Origin: Tateyamaria pelophila
GTDB taxonomy: Bacteria > Pseudomonadota > Alphaproteobacteria > Rhodobacterales > Rhodobacteraceae
Length of the DNA: 56,109 nucleotides
Direction: 5' to 3'
NCBI RefSeq assembly: GCF_019966495.1
Contig: NZ_JAIMIA010000026.1
Location: 1 to 56,109, forward strand
The position numbers were made by a program, and so were the translations under genes. The notes under the pieces were generated by a model, which was not told the origin of the DNA, did no database searches, and worked only from the letters and a program-made list of their open reading frames with translations. This document shows, piece by piece, positions 1 to 8,496 of this stretch. The stretch's first letter is position 1. The number at the start of each line of letters is the position of its first letter.

Positions 1-2
1 GC

Positions 3-62
3 CTGTTCTCAGACGAGGAATGCTATAACTTCTTCAGAGCAGCAGGCTATGAGGCCAATTAA
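3..62 (+). pseudogene. 3' end of a transposase gene, IS630-like (cut by window edge)
   Basis: The first bases read as an open frame ending in TAA at 60-62, with the peptide LFSDEECYNFFRAAGYEAN. The pattern of an acidic residue, EC, N-aromatic and AGY near the stop resembles the C-terminus of IS630-family DDE transposases. Only 19 residues are visible, so neither the family nor the intactness of the element can be settled. If correct, an insertion sequence borders the left side of the accessory segment at 95-2042. Confidence 0.4.
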
Positions 63-94
63 GTGCAACACGCTCTAGACGCTGTAGGGTATTT

Positions 95-334
95 TCACGC
101 AAGCGTCTGCCATTCGACGGCAGCGTCGAACATCGCCTCAGCCTGTTTTTTCAAGTCGAGCAGGGTCGATCGCGGGTCCATGGCCTCGTTGCCTTCAAAG
201 CTACAGCGCGCGCAGACGAACCGCACGAAGGGCGGATCGGCGCTACCTTTGTCGGCAAGCATGAACTGCATTTCCTTCGTGCAGATTTCCAGTTCGTCTG
301 CCAAATTGTCGGCAGCAAGAGATAGGTGGGTCAT
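95..334 (-). CDS. Small CxxC protein, paralogue A
   Basis: This is a 79-aa protein of unknown function. The ATG at 334 is chosen because AGAAAGGA precedes it at good spacing and because the product then aligns end to end with the 79-aa product at 1803-2042: both start M-S/T-HLSLA and share 43 of 79 residues. The core is RFVCARCSFEGNEA, with a single CxxC pair plus an earlier Cys in LEIC. That could form half of a metal site, for example in a dimer, but this is not shown. The paralogue lies on the other side of the 340-aa gene at 581-1603, and all three are on the minus strand. The leader bases before both paralogues are also similar. Confidence 0.7.
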   Translation of the reverse strand: MTHLSLAADNLADELEICTKEMQFMLADKGSADPPFVRFVCARCSFEGNEAMDPRSTLLDLKKQAEAMFDAAVEWQTLA

Positions 335-521
335 GGGTTTTTCCTTTCTGAAAAATCGCGTGTGTTTGCCCTGTCCGACGCTGCAGTAGAGTCCGGGGTC
401 ATGACAGCTTCTATTCGGCCTGGGCTCCATGTAGAGGGCTAAAAAGCGCTGAAACGAGACCGCGACCTGATCATCTAACAAAGGGCCAGTGGTACGAATA
501 AGCGGGCTGATCGCACGGCAC

Positions 522-546
522 GACGGCGTCAGCGGAGTTCGCCGTC
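522..546 (-). terminator. Possible hairpin terminator after the macrodomain-like gene
   Basis: GACGGCG at 522-528 pairs with CGCCGTC at 540-546 across an 11-nt loop, about 35 nt beyond the stop of the minus-strand gene at 581-1603. No T-run follows on the minus strand, so it is a weak candidate. Nothing else is seen in 335-580. Confidence 0.3.
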
Positions 547-580
547 CTGACCTTTGCTCGGAAACGAACCCGAATTCGTT

Positions 581-1603
581 TCATTGATCCGAAAATTTGC
601 CAGCCAACTCCATCATGGATACTGGCACGCTGCCGTAACTGACAATGACAATCTCCAGGCCACTTTTCTGAAACTTATGGAGTGCCGTCTCCATGGCTTC
701 ATCGATCCAAAAACTCCGGTTCCCGAATGCACCGCCGCCCAAGCGGGTTAGCAAGACCCTATTGGACCTACCGTTCATAGCGTTTTTCAGTCCCACCCAA
801 AGCGTCGCTTCATAGGCAGCGTTTAGCACAAGTTTGGCGAGCGGTTCCCAATACTTTGCGTCAATTCCAGAATAGGCCACAGGCATCGCTGAGCAAAAGG
901 CTTGGGTGACAAGCAGCGGTTCACGCGCCACCACGTCCGTGACTTCAACATCAGTATGAACGCCAATTTCGAGGTATTCAGCGAGCCTGTCTTGCTCTTC
1001 TGAGGGCATCTCGTCCAGTATGTTCGCAATTGCCAACAAGTTCGCATGAGTTGGTAAGGCGTATCCGTTCCTTACTGGGAGGATATCCTCCCCTCTTTTC
1101 CCCAGCAGCGCCCCAAGGCCGTCCGCCAAGCCTGTTAACCCGTTCATCTGGTTGGACGCGGTTTGCCCATATTTTCCGCCTACAGGGACAAAATAATTTC
1201 TGTAAATTGTCGCGGCTCCGGCCGCCATCGCACATGCTGGACCTTGCGTGCGATCAAATTGATACCTTGTGACACCGTCCTCTGGCGTGACATCTGGGCC
1301 TATCATTTCAAGCATGTTGACTTGCGAGGCGACTTGGAAAAGAGCGCCTTCATTCTCCGGGTCGGAATGCAGCTTGCGCACATCTGCAACGATGTTTGAG
1401 ACATGCACTGGTTTTTCCTGATTGCATTCAATGCCAGAGTTTCGAAGGTCTCGCAGATTGGACAGAGTAAATTTGCCCACAGCAGATCGGCGATTATTTC
1501 TTGCGGAGACCAACGATCCCTCATTTACGGATAGCAGAGACTTGGTCGTCGCGTAGTCGATCTCGGTAAACCCCGTAATTTCGTAAAACCAGTCCACTTC
1601 CAT
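581..1603 (-). CDS. Macrodomain-like protein of unknown function
   Basis: This is a 340-aa soluble protein with no signal peptide or membrane segment. ATG 1603 is preceded by GAGGAGAA. Residues about 89-99 read FQVASQVNMLE, then TQGPACAMAAGAA at about 119-131, and near the C-terminus LLTRLGGGAFGN followed by an amphipathic helix and LEIVIVSYG. A Gly-rich turn after a hydrophobic strand, a helix of 'AxxxAL' type and a closing beta strand are typical of macrodomains, which bind or hydrolyse ADP-ribose derivatives. That assignment is by motif impression only; the classical N-terminal NAAN motif is not evident. It sits between two paralogous CxxC proteins on the same strand, next to tRNA-Lys and a transposase end. 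The setting suggests a mobile accessory function such as NAD/ADP-ribose metabolism or defence, but this is inference. Confidence 0.65.
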   Translation of the reverse strand: MEVDWFYEITGFTEIDYATTKSLLSVNEGSLVSARNNRRSAVGKFTLSNLRDLRNSGIECNQEKPVHVSNIVADVRKLHSDPENEGALFQVASQVNMLEMIGPDVTPEDGVTRYQFDRTQGPACAMAAGAATIYRNYFVPVGGKYGQTASNQMNGLTGLADGLGALLGKRGEDILPVRNGYALPTHANLLAIANILDEMPSEEQDRLAEYLEIGVHTDVEVTDVVAREPLLVTQAFCSAMPVAYSGIDAKYWEPLAKLVLNAAYEATLWVGLKNAMNGRSNRVLLTRLGGGAFGNRSFWIDEAMETALHKFQKSGLEIVIVSYGSVPVSMMELAGKFSDQ

Positions 1604-1802
1604 TTCTCCTCTTACGTAAGTGAGTGCTAAGGTATTCTGCGCCCTAGCTTGGTTACTCAGCAGCCATCGCCACGACGGACGCTTCGACCCGAACCCCGTC
1701 GAGCCAATCAGCTCAGACTTGCATCATCGCCCGGCGTTCGACGCACCACGTCGTCCGATTATCCGACCGGGGGCATTGTTGTTTCGAACGGATACTATCA
1801 GA

Positions 1803-2042
1803 TCACGCCCCCGCAGCGCACTCGACCCCAGCAACAAACAGCGCCTTGGCCTGCGCGTTCACATCCTCCAAGGACGTCAACGGCCCGAAAGCTTCCTCGC
1901 CCTCGAAGCCACAACGGGCACAGACGAAGCGGGCAAAATACGGATCACCCGAACCTTTCTCGGGAAACATGAACTGGAATTCCCGGTCGCAGATTTCTGC
2001 GTTGAGCGTTTCGATATCGGAAGCGAGCGATAAATGGGACAT
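1803..2042 (-). CDS. Small CxxC protein, paralogue B
   Basis: This is a 79-aa protein of unknown function and a paralogue of the product at 95-334, with the same length and about 54% identity. ATG 2042 is chosen over an upstream start because AGAAAGG lies just before it and the alignment of the two proteins begins there. The shared core is FARFVCARCGFEGEEA, which carries the CxxC pair; an EIC cysteine is conserved upstream. It is probably cytoplasmic. The 199 bases between this gene and the macrodomain-like gene hold no gene, only the perfect palindrome CTTACGTAAG at 1611-1620. Confidence 0.7.
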   Translation of the reverse strand: MSHLSLASDIETLNAEICDREFQFMFPEKGSGDPYFARFVCARCGFEGEEAFGPLTSLEDVNAQAKALFVAGVECAAGA

Positions 2043-2178
2043 GAGCGGACCTTTCTGAGAAAAACGGTCGCACGGTATGGCATCCGCCAACACCAAAAGC
2101 AAACCCCATAAAACTGCCCACAGGTTGCCCACCCTGAGACAGCCACGATGGGCAAAATCTGCTTGATCTTTGATTTAA

Positions 2179-2254
2179 TGGTGAGCCGTGCAGGATTCGA
2201 ACCTGCGACCCGCTGATTAAAAGTCAGCTGCTCTACCAACTGAGCTAACGGCCC
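2179..2254 (-). tRNA. tRNA-Lys (anticodon UUU)
   Basis: This is a 76-nt cloverleaf on the minus strand. The acceptor stem GGGCCGT pairs with ACGGCTC with one G-U pair. The D-arm is GCTC-AGTTGGTA-GAGC, the anticodon loop CTTTTAA reads AAA/AAG codons, the T-arm contains GGTTCGAATCC, and the terminal CCA is encoded. Its 3' end faces the accessory segment at 1-2178, the side on which tRNA-directed integration would place foreign DNA. Confidence 0.97.
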
Positions 2255-2267
2255 CACTAGGCGGGTC

Positions 2268-2295
2268 AATTAGAGAGGGTCAGAGCCCGGGTCAA
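2268..2295 (-). promoter_or_regulatory. Candidate sigma-70 promoter of tRNA-Lys
   Basis: On the minus strand, TTGACC (2295-2290) is followed after 16 nt by CTAATT (2273-2268), ending 13 nt before the mature 5' end of the tRNA. The -35 is a good match and the -10 is moderate. Confidence 0.4.
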
Positions 2296-2361
2296 GCCAA
2301 AAGCCAAAGGTTTCGCTGCGACATACTGGATTCCTTGAAATCACACCGCTATATGCGGCGG

Positions 2362-3192
2362 ATGCACGATCACACTCCCTCTGATTGGCCGTTCATGAAA
2401 ATGCACGGCCTCGGCAACGACTTTGTCGTGATAGATACACGCGTGTCTGCAGGCCGGGTGACGCCTGCTTTGGTCCAATCGCTCGCGGATCGGCATCGCG
2501 GTGTCGGGTTCGACCAACTCGCGGTGATCTCGGAAGGTCAGGATGTGACCATTACGTTTTACAATGCAGACGGTTCGCAGTCTGCGGCGTGCGGGAATGC
2601 CACGCGCTGTATCGCTGCCCGGGAAATGGCCCTGACCGGCGCTTCAAAACTTGACATAACAGTGACAGGGCGCGGCGCGCTTTGCGCTGTGCGGGGCGAT
2701 GACGGCATGACTTCCGTCAACATGGGGCATCCTCAACTCGACTGGCAAGACATCCCACTGGCTCAGGTCACAGATACCCTGGCATTGCCCATTGACGGAA
2801 CGCCCGTCGCAACCGGCATGGGCAACCCGCATTGCACTTTTTTTGTCGATGACGTGCATGCCATCGATCTCGCCCGGCGCGGTGCCGAGATGGAGCGTCA
2901 CCCGCTCTTTCCCGAACGGACGAATGTACAATTTGCCCAGATCATCGGCCACGATCATATCCGCATGCGCGTGTGGGAGCGCGGCACAGGCATCACACTG
3001 GCCTCTGGCTCGTCCTCCTGTGCCACGGCCGTCGCAGCGGCGCGTCTGGGCCTCACCGGGCGGGCTGTGCGCATCGACCTTGATGGCGGCACGCTGCATG
3101 TGGAGTGGCGCGAAGACGGCGTGTGGATGTCCGGACCTACAGCACATGTTTTTGATGGCGTTCTGACACAAGCTTTCCTGGACGGGCTATGA
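2362..3192 (+). CDS. dapF: Diaminopimelate epimerase
   Basis: The 276-aa enzyme interconverts LL- and meso-diaminopimelate for lysine and peptidoglycan synthesis in the cytoplasm. The N-terminal motif [13 protein letters not shown] is diagnostic. The two catalytic cysteines are visible: Cys77 in ACGNATRC and Cys220 in GSSSCATA, each in one half of the pseudo-symmetric fold. The start at 2362 gives a normal family length; an in-frame TTG at 2335 would add nine residues, and neither site has a strong ribosome-binding sequence. The stop overlaps the mtaB start by 4 nt (ATGA), so the two genes are translationally coupled. Confidence 0.95.
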   Translation: MHDHTPSDWPFMKMHGLGNDFVVIDTRVSAGRVTPALVQSLADRHRGVGFDQLAVISEGQDVTITFYNADGSQSAACGNATRCIAAREMALTGASKLDITVTGRGALCAVRGDDGMTSVNMGHPQLDWQDIPLAQVTDTLALPIDGTPVATGMGNPHCTFFVDDVHAIDLARRGAEMERHPLFPERTNVQFAQIIGHDHIRMRVWERGTGITLASGSSSCATAVAAARLGLTGRAVRIDLDGGTLHVEWREDGVWMSGPTAHVFDGVLTQAFLDGL

Positions 3193-4436
3193 CGGCGCCC
3201 GTCTTCTCCAATCACGGGTGCCGCCTGAACGCCTACGAAACCAAGGCGATGCAGGAATTGGCAGCACAAGCGGGGCTTGGCAATGCCGTCGTGGTAAACA
3301 CCTGCGCCGTGACGGCGGAGGCGGTGCGCAAAGCCCGTCAGGACATCCGCAAATTACGCCGGGACCACCCGGATGCAAAGATCATCGTCACAGGCTGCGC
3401 GGCACAAACAGAACCCGGTACATTCGCGGCCATGGACGAGGTCAATGCCGTCATCGGCAACACCGAAAAAATGCAGGCGGCCACGTGGGCAGGCCTTGCC
3501 GGTGACTTCGGAACCGAAGCCGTGCAGGTCGACGATATCATGTCCGTGACCGAAACCGCAGGACACCTGATTGACGGCTTCGGGACGCGCAGCCGGGCCT
3601 ATGTTCAGGTCCAGAATGGGTGCGATCACCGTTGCACCTTCTGCATCATTCCGTTTGGGCGCGGCAACTCGCGCTCGGTGCCTGCCGGTGTTGTTGTGGA
3701 CCAGATCAAGCGACTGGTGGACCGCGGCTTTAACGAGGTCGTGCTGACCGGGGTCGACCTGACATCATGGGGCGCAGATTTGCCTTCTGCTCCGCGACTG
3801 GGGGATCTGGTGTTACGGATCCTGAAACTGGTGCCCGATCTGGCGCGGCTTCGGATCAGTTCAATCGACTCGATCGAAGTGGATGATGCGTTGATGGAGG
3901 CCATCGCAAGCGAGCAACGGCTTATGCCACACCTCCATCTCAGCCTGCAACACGGCGACGACCTGATACTCAAGCGCATGAAGCGACGGCATTTGCGGGA
4001 CGACGCAATCAACTTTGCGCAAGAGGCCCGGAAGTTGCGACCCGATATGACATTCGGTGCAGATATCATCGCGGGCTTTCCGACAGAAACCGAAGCGCAT
4101 TTCGCCAATTCATTGAAATTGGTCGAAGACTGCGATCTGACCTGGCTGCATGTGTTCCCCTATTCGCCACGGCCGGGAACCCCTGCGGCCCGCATGCCTC
4201 AGGTGCACGGTGCCGTGATCAAGGACCGCGCCGCACAATTGCGAGCGGTCGGTACGCGACAGGTGACCCGGCACCTCGCGGCACAGATTGGACGGACCCA
4301 TCAGATCCTGATGGAAAACCCGCATATGGGCCGCACCGCGCAATTCACCGAAGTCGCCTTCGATGCGCCGCAGTCCGAAGGGCAGATTGTCGCGGCCATG
4401 ATCAAGTCTCATACGGAAACGCAACTCGTGGCCTGA
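3189..4436 (+). CDS. mtaB: tRNA N6-threonylcarbamoyladenosine (t6A37) methylthiotransferase
   Basis: This is a 415-aa radical-SAM methylthiotransferase that converts t6A37 to ms2t6A37 in tRNAs. The N-terminal UPF0004 domain carries cluster cysteines in HGCRLN, VNTCAVT and VTGCAAQ. The radical-SAM cluster motif is CDHRCTFC at about residues 145-152, followed by the TIM-barrel region with [10 protein letters not shown]. The C-terminal TRAM-like part is short. It overlaps dapF by 4 nt, the usual order in Rhodobacterales. Confidence 0.93.
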   Translation: MTAPVFSNHGCRLNAYETKAMQELAAQAGLGNAVVVNTCAVTAEAVRKARQDIRKLRRDHPDAKIIVTGCAAQTEPGTFAAMDEVNAVIGNTEKMQAATWAGLAGDFGTEAVQVDDIMSVTETAGHLIDGFGTRSRAYVQVQNGCDHRCTFCIIPFGRGNSRSVPAGVVVDQIKRLVDRGFNEVVLTGVDLTSWGADLPSAPRLGDLVLRILKLVPDLARLRISSIDSIEVDDALMEAIASEQRLMPHLHLSLQHGDDLILKRMKRRHLRDDAINFAQEARKLRPDMTFGADIIAGFPTETEAHFANSLKLVEDCDLTWLHVFPYSPRPGTPAARMPQVHGAVIKDRAAQLRAVGTRQVTRHLAAQIGRTHQILMENPHMGRTAQFTEVAFDAPQSEGQIVAAMIKSHTETQLVA

Positions 4437-4547
4437 GCGATGGCGTGGGATGCCTGCGCCCGATTGTGTTGGAGTGAACATTCCCTGATCTCTGATCTGA
4501 TAGGGTTGCGAGATGGAAACCATCATAAGGTCAATAAACTGGAAACT

Positions 4548-4649
4548 ATGGATATTGTCGGCATAGATATGGCGAAGAGTGTTTTTTAACTTCACGGCTC
4601 TAGCTCAAAGCCGCTGCCACTTTGGCGGGCATCGAAGACGTTCTTATGA
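4548..4649 (+). pseudogene. Decayed 5' remnant of an IS110-type transposase
   Basis: From ATG 4548 the frame reads MDIVGIDMAKSVF, a stop at 4587-4589, then LHGSS. This matches the N-terminus of IS110-family transposases (VGIDLAKSVFQLHG), with the expected Gln codon changed to TAA. A second stop follows at 4647-4649 and no further transposase sequence is recognised. The rest of 4437-4814 holds nothing else that I recognise. Confidence 0.6.
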
Positions 4650-4814
4650 TCCCCAAAAGACAATTAGACTGACCGAGGCTATCCGGCTCTGGGCAATTCG
4701 CTGGATAATTGTGTCTGGCTGAAGGCCCCACTCTCTTAACGACAGAGTATTCGACACAATCCCGGCAAAGCTACTCGCGGTTTCAAAAGGAAACGCAATG
4801 ACGTGCACGTCATT

Positions 4815-5357
4815 CTACATTTTGTACGGATCGATTTTGTCGGCAGAAAGTGCATACCCGATATCGGCAAGTTGGGTCGACAAGGATGACACCCCGAACA
4901 TGCCAACCACGGTAACCGGCTCGAAGAGCCCGCTACTCTCATAGGGCTCTTCGGTTGTGACAAACACCAGTTGATTGGCGGGCGGCGGCGGAACATGCAC
5001 GCAGGCCCCGACATAGGGAACAAGTATGAATGCAGTGACACCCACGCCTTGATAATCAATGGGAACAATAAAGCCGGATAAGCTGACTGTTTGACCGTTC
5101 CAATCTGGCCTCACACCGCTGGACTCCGGTTGTTGGCTCAAGAGCGGCGCGTTTTCATGCTCGATGACACCTTGCAGGACATCAGGCACAAAGGGTTCAT
5201 TCTCTGGGAGCAGGTCACTCCAATTCAGAGTCACGATTTTCTCTGCAAAGGCGAGCTTCGGGAAGGCTACGGTTGCCGTGAGGACCGTCAGAACCGTACT
5301 GCGCGAAAGTGATCGTACAGTCGGAGTAGAGTTGAAGCTGAAAGACGTGGATCGCAT
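4815..5357 (-). CDS. DUF3299 family exported protein
   Basis: This is a 180-aa protein. ATG 5357 is chosen because it opens a signal peptide (residues about 1-34, ending PKLAFA) and lies 2 nt after the stop of the gene upstream. The mature part has the DUF3299 hallmarks: LNWSDLLP, then GQTVSLSGFIVPID, FILVPYVGACVHVPPPPANQ and VGMF near the end. DUF3299 proteins commonly accompany DUF2796 (ZrgA) proteins and an ABC transporter in marine proteobacteria. The biochemical role is unknown; a periplasmic metal-binding or delivery role is inferred from the Cys/His-containing core and the context. It is the last gene of the minus-strand cluster 9097-4815. Confidence 0.85.
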   Translation of the reverse strand: MRSTSFSFNSTPTVRSLSRSTVLTVLTATVAFPKLAFAEKIVTLNWSDLLPENEPFVPDVLQGVIEHENAPLLSQQPESSGVRPDWNGQTVSLSGFIVPIDYQGVGVTAFILVPYVGACVHVPPPPANQLVFVTTEEPYESSGLFEPVTVVGMFGVSSLSTQLADIGYALSADKIDPYKM

Positions 5358-5359
5358 TT

Positions 5360-6493
5360 CTAGTCCTCGATCTTGAGTGTGCTTTGCAATGCTGCATTCC
5401 GACCCTGTGCCACATAGACAGCAACCTGGAGAATATCCTGGCCGTTTGACAAGGCTCTTTCCCTGACGACCGATTCCAGCGCAAGCGCTTGGGACCAATC
5501 CTGGCGGTTTCCGAACTGGCGTGCAACAAGCGGTGCCGTCTCGGGACGCAAAGCGACAAGCCGGGCAATCGACGCGCTGATCACCGATCTCAGGTCCGGT
5601 GTGCCAATGTCGTTGTGAATGGCCAATGCTTCGACGACTTGCTCCAGTTTATCGAGCGGTTGGGAGGTGTCCGAAAGAAATTTCTCTTCCAACACTTCAA
5701 CGCCAACGCCGCCGTCAATTTCCACCAACGCGGTTGCATAAGCCCCAAGGTTGTTCGCCCAGTTCCACGACGCGACGCGATCAATGAAATCGTACAGTTC
5801 GTCGCGTGCTTCCTGGTCATCCGTCAAGCCCAACAGCAGGACCCTGATCGGTTGATACGGATATCCGTTCAGGCTCCACAATTCCGCCAGCAAGTCATCT
5901 GTTGGAATACGAACATCCATGGTCCTGAGCAGGCCATAAGGGGCCTGGTCGATTTCCCGCAAGGCCAGCATACGAAGCACTTCATCTGGGTGATCCTGAA
6001 GCGCTTCGAAGAACTGGAAGCGATCGGGATCATACGTGTCCTGCCAGTTTGGTGCGCGTGCAAGCACCTCATCGACCACGTTTCTGTAGTCAGGCGTGAG
6101 ATATGCCACAAACTTCCAGTCTTGCGCGTCCTGATCAAAGGCAAACAAAGAGGCATCCTGCGGGTTTGCCGCAAATCGGGTGCGCGTGCGCGTATCGACC
6201 AGATGGGTGATCTTGACGGATGGCGCTGTCCCGCGAAGCGTTTGCAGAACCTCAAACTGGAATTCATTTTCCGGCGAATTTCGGGCTACGATCAAATGAT
6301 CGCTATTGATAATCCAATCCACGGCCGTTTTTTCTGGCAGATAGGTGTGAAATCCACAGGCCAGCGACGCTGTTGCTCCAAAAGTCATCATCACGGCGCA
6401 GACCGTTCCACGCAATTTGCGATCCCACCGCAATTGTTTGCGTGCGAATGCACTGTCGGCGTTGAAGGCTCTATTGCGAGGTTTGGTGACCAT
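5360..6493 (-). CDS. Exported helical-repeat protein of unknown function
   Basis: The 377-aa protein starts at ATG 6493, with GGAG 9 nt upstream. A basic N-terminus of about 30 residues precedes a hydrophobic stretch (TVCAVMMTFGATASLA) and then CGFHTYLPE, so it is probably exported by Sec; cleavage before the Cys is likely but the lipobox is not canonical. The remainder is rich in short acidic amphipathic helices separated by D/P turns, reminiscent of HEAT-like repeats. No enzyme motif is seen. It is 2 nt from the DUF3299 gene and 58 nt after the permease gene, so it is probably co-transcribed with the ABC transporter. Confidence 0.75.
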   Translation of the reverse strand: MVTKPRNRAFNADSAFARKQLRWDRKLRGTVCAVMMTFGATASLACGFHTYLPEKTAVDWIINSDHLIVARNSPENEFQFEVLQTLRGTAPSVKITHLVDTRTRTRFAANPQDASLFAFDQDAQDWKFVAYLTPDYRNVVDEVLARAPNWQDTYDPDRFQFFEALQDHPDEVLRMLALREIDQAPYGLLRTMDVRIPTDDLLAELWSLNGYPYQPIRVLLLGLTDDQEARDELYDFIDRVASWNWANNLGAYATALVEIDGGVGVEVLEEKFLSDTSQPLDKLEQVVEALAIHNDIGTPDLRSVISASIARLVALRPETAPLVARQFGNRQDWSQALALESVVRERALSNGQDILQVAVYVAQGRNAALQSTLKIED

Positions 6494-6551
6494 TCAAGAA
6501 ACTCCATCTTGCCGACCTTGATTGGCGGTCAATTTCACCTGAAAACGGGCG

Positions 6552-7802
6552 TTATGTTTTAACCATCATACCATCCGCAAGGGACATCCGATAGGCCCGC
6601 AGGGCTGGCACCAAGCTCACAATTACGCCAGCGAGGACAACAACAAGGGTGACCCACACCTCGTGCATACTTGGGGCATCTATGGGAAGCCAAAGGCCAA
6701 ACGCGCTGTCGACAAGCGGCCGCGCGAGACTGAGACCAAGGTAAAGCAGTGCAAGCCCCAGAACCGCACCAACGGCGGCCATCAACATCGCCTCCAACAC
6801 CAACAGGCTCAGGATTGTCACCGGACTTGCTCCCATGGCGCGAAATATCGCCATTTCTCGACGTCGTTCATTCAGGCTGGAAAAGATCGTGGCCATCATG
6901 CCGATCAAGGCAGTGACTACCACCATGGCCGAAACAGCCAACAGCGCCGTCTCTGCAATGCCCACGATCCCCCATAGCTCCTGCAACGCGACACCGGGCA
7001 AGATCGCGAGCAAGGGTTCCTCGGGATACTCATTGATCGCGCGTTGCAGCGCAAAGGTTTGCAGCGGGCTGGCAACGCCAACCAAAGCGGCAGTCACGGC
7101 TTTGGGTTTCAGGTCCATCGTGCGAATGACGTCCGCCGGGGTTGCCTGACCGGGACGCTGTGCGCCGCTTTGCCAGTCCACATGGATCGCCTCGATCGCT
7201 TCAAGGCTGACGATGACTGTTCGGTCCACGGGTGTCCCGGTCTTGGCAAGAATGCCCGAGACCCGAAACGGGTGGTCTTCGTGCTCGGTAAAAGACGCAA
7301 GACCATGGGAGACCACGATAGGATCATCTACGCTATAGCCCAACGTAGATGCGACATCCGCTCCAATGACCGTGTCAAAAAGATCCGTCATGGTGGCGCC
7401 ATCTGCAACTTCAAGTGCGCGACCCTGACGGTATTTGTAGTGTTCAAAAAAGCCCTGGGTGGTGCCCATCACGCGAAACTGTCGGTGACTGTCGCCAAGC
7501 GAGATCGGCACGATCCACTCAACGTCCGCGCGCGCCGCGATATCGTTGTAACTTTCCCAAGTGACATTGTTCGTCGCGTTCCCGATCCGAAAAACGGAAT
7601 ACAGCAGCAATTGCACTGATCCCGATCGGGCGCCCACAATCAGATCGGTGCCGGAGATTGTATCGGCAAAGCTGGCCTTTGCGCCCGTGCGTACCTTTTC
7701 CACACCAAGAAAGAGTGCAACCGAAAGCGCAATGGCGAGCACGGTCATGGCCACCGTAAGCGCCCGCGCGGCCAGCGATGCGATGGCAAGGCGCAGGATC
7801 AC
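6552..7802 (-). CDS. FtsX/MacB-type ABC transporter permease
   Basis: The 416-aa membrane protein has the topology of the MacB/LolC class. There is one membrane helix at about residues 5-33, a large extracytoplasmic domain, then three helices in the last 140 residues. The signature ERRREMAIFRAMGASPV precedes the third helix. It overlaps its ATPase gene by 4 nt (7802-7799). Such permeases usually act as mechanotransmitters or lipoprotein/peptide exporters rather than classical importers. The ZrgA and DUF3299 neighbours point to envelope metal homeostasis, which is inference. Confidence 0.88.
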   Translation of the reverse strand: MILRLAIASLAARALTVAMTVLAIALSVALFLGVEKVRTGAKASFADTISGTDLIVGARSGSVQLLLYSVFRIGNATNNVTWESYNDIAARADVEWIVPISLGDSHRQFRVMGTTQGFFEHYKYRQGRALEVADGATMTDLFDTVIGADVASTLGYSVDDPIVVSHGLASFTEHEDHPFRVSGILAKTGTPVDRTVIVSLEAIEAIHVDWQSGAQRPGQATPADVIRTMDLKPKAVTAALVGVASPLQTFALQRAINEYPEEPLLAILPGVALQELWGIVGIAETALLAVSAMVVVTALIGMMATIFSSLNERRREMAIFRAMGASPVTILSLLVLEAMLMAAVGAVLGLALLYLGLSLARPLVDSAFGLWLPIDAPSMHEVWVTLVVVLAGVIVSLVPALRAYRMSLADGMMVKT

Positions 7803-8494
7803 GCGGCAGCCCGTTCGATCTGGGCTATATCTTCCATGTGGACCACCCGGTCGAACCGCGCACTCAACCGCGGATCGTGGCTGACCATAAGCAGAGCGGC
7901 GTTGTTTGCCCGGGTCTGGGCAATGAGAACATCGAGAAATGCCGCCTGGCTGTTCGCATCCAGTGCCGAAGTGGGTTCATCCGCGACGATCAGCGGCGGT
8001 TGCCCAATCAACGCACGTGCCACTGCAACCCTTTGTTGCTGGCCGACACTCAGGGTATGGGCCCGCGTTGTGAAGAGGTCTTGTGGCAATCCTAGGGCAG
8101 CACAGAGGTCCACAGCGGTGGCCCTTGCGTCGCCCGCCCTCAGGCGCCGCTTTGGGGCAAAGCGCAGCGGTAACAGGATATTATCGGCAACCGTGCCAAA
8201 GGGCAGCAGGTTGAACTGTTGAAAGATCACCCCGATTTGCTCTGCCCGAAACCTGTCACGACCGCCACCTGACAGTGTCGCAAGGTCGGTTCCTGCAACA
8301 AAGACCTTTCCGTCATCGGCGAGCATGGTGCCGCAGATCAGTGACAGAAGCGTGGATTTGCCGGACCCGCTTTCTCCAAGCAGCAGCACCGTTTCACCCG
8401 ACGCGACGCTGAAGTTCGGTACTGCCAAAGTAAAAGCCGCGCGGCCGGGCCATTGAAAGTGGACGCCCCTTAAATGCAGGACTCTGTCTGGCAA
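7799..8494 (-). CDS. LolD/MacB-type ABC transporter ATP-binding protein
   Basis: This is a 231-aa ATPase. Walker A is GESGSGKST at about residues 40-48, the Q-loop is IFQQFNLLPF, the signature is LSVGQQQR (Val in place of the usual Gly) and Walker B is LIVADEPTSALD, followed by an H-loop SHD. It powers the permease encoded immediately downstream with a 4-nt overlap. It starts 2 nt after the zrgA stop, so the cluster reads as one operon. Confidence 0.92.
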   Translation of the reverse strand: MPDRVLHLRGVHFQWPGRAAFTLAVPNFSVASGETVLLLGESGSGKSTLLSLICGTMLADDGKVFVAGTDLATLSGGGRDRFRAEQIGVIFQQFNLLPFGTVADNILLPLRFAPKRRLRAGDARATAVDLCAALGLPQDLFTTRAHTLSVGQQQRVAVARALIGQPPLIVADEPTSALDANSQAAFLDVLIAQTRANNAALLMVSHDPRLSARFDRVVHMEDIAQIERAAA

Positions 8495-8496
8495 TT

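Noticed and set aside
5489-6562. 357-codon plus-strand frame opposite the exported helical-repeat gene
   Set aside because: The minus-strand frame has a ribosome-binding site, signal peptide and tight spacing to neighbours; the plus-strand product lacks any of these.
7799-8494. ZnuC-type zinc importer ATPase
   Set aside because: The permease partner has FtsX/MacB topology with a large external domain, not the ZnuB fold; the LolD/MacB type fits better.
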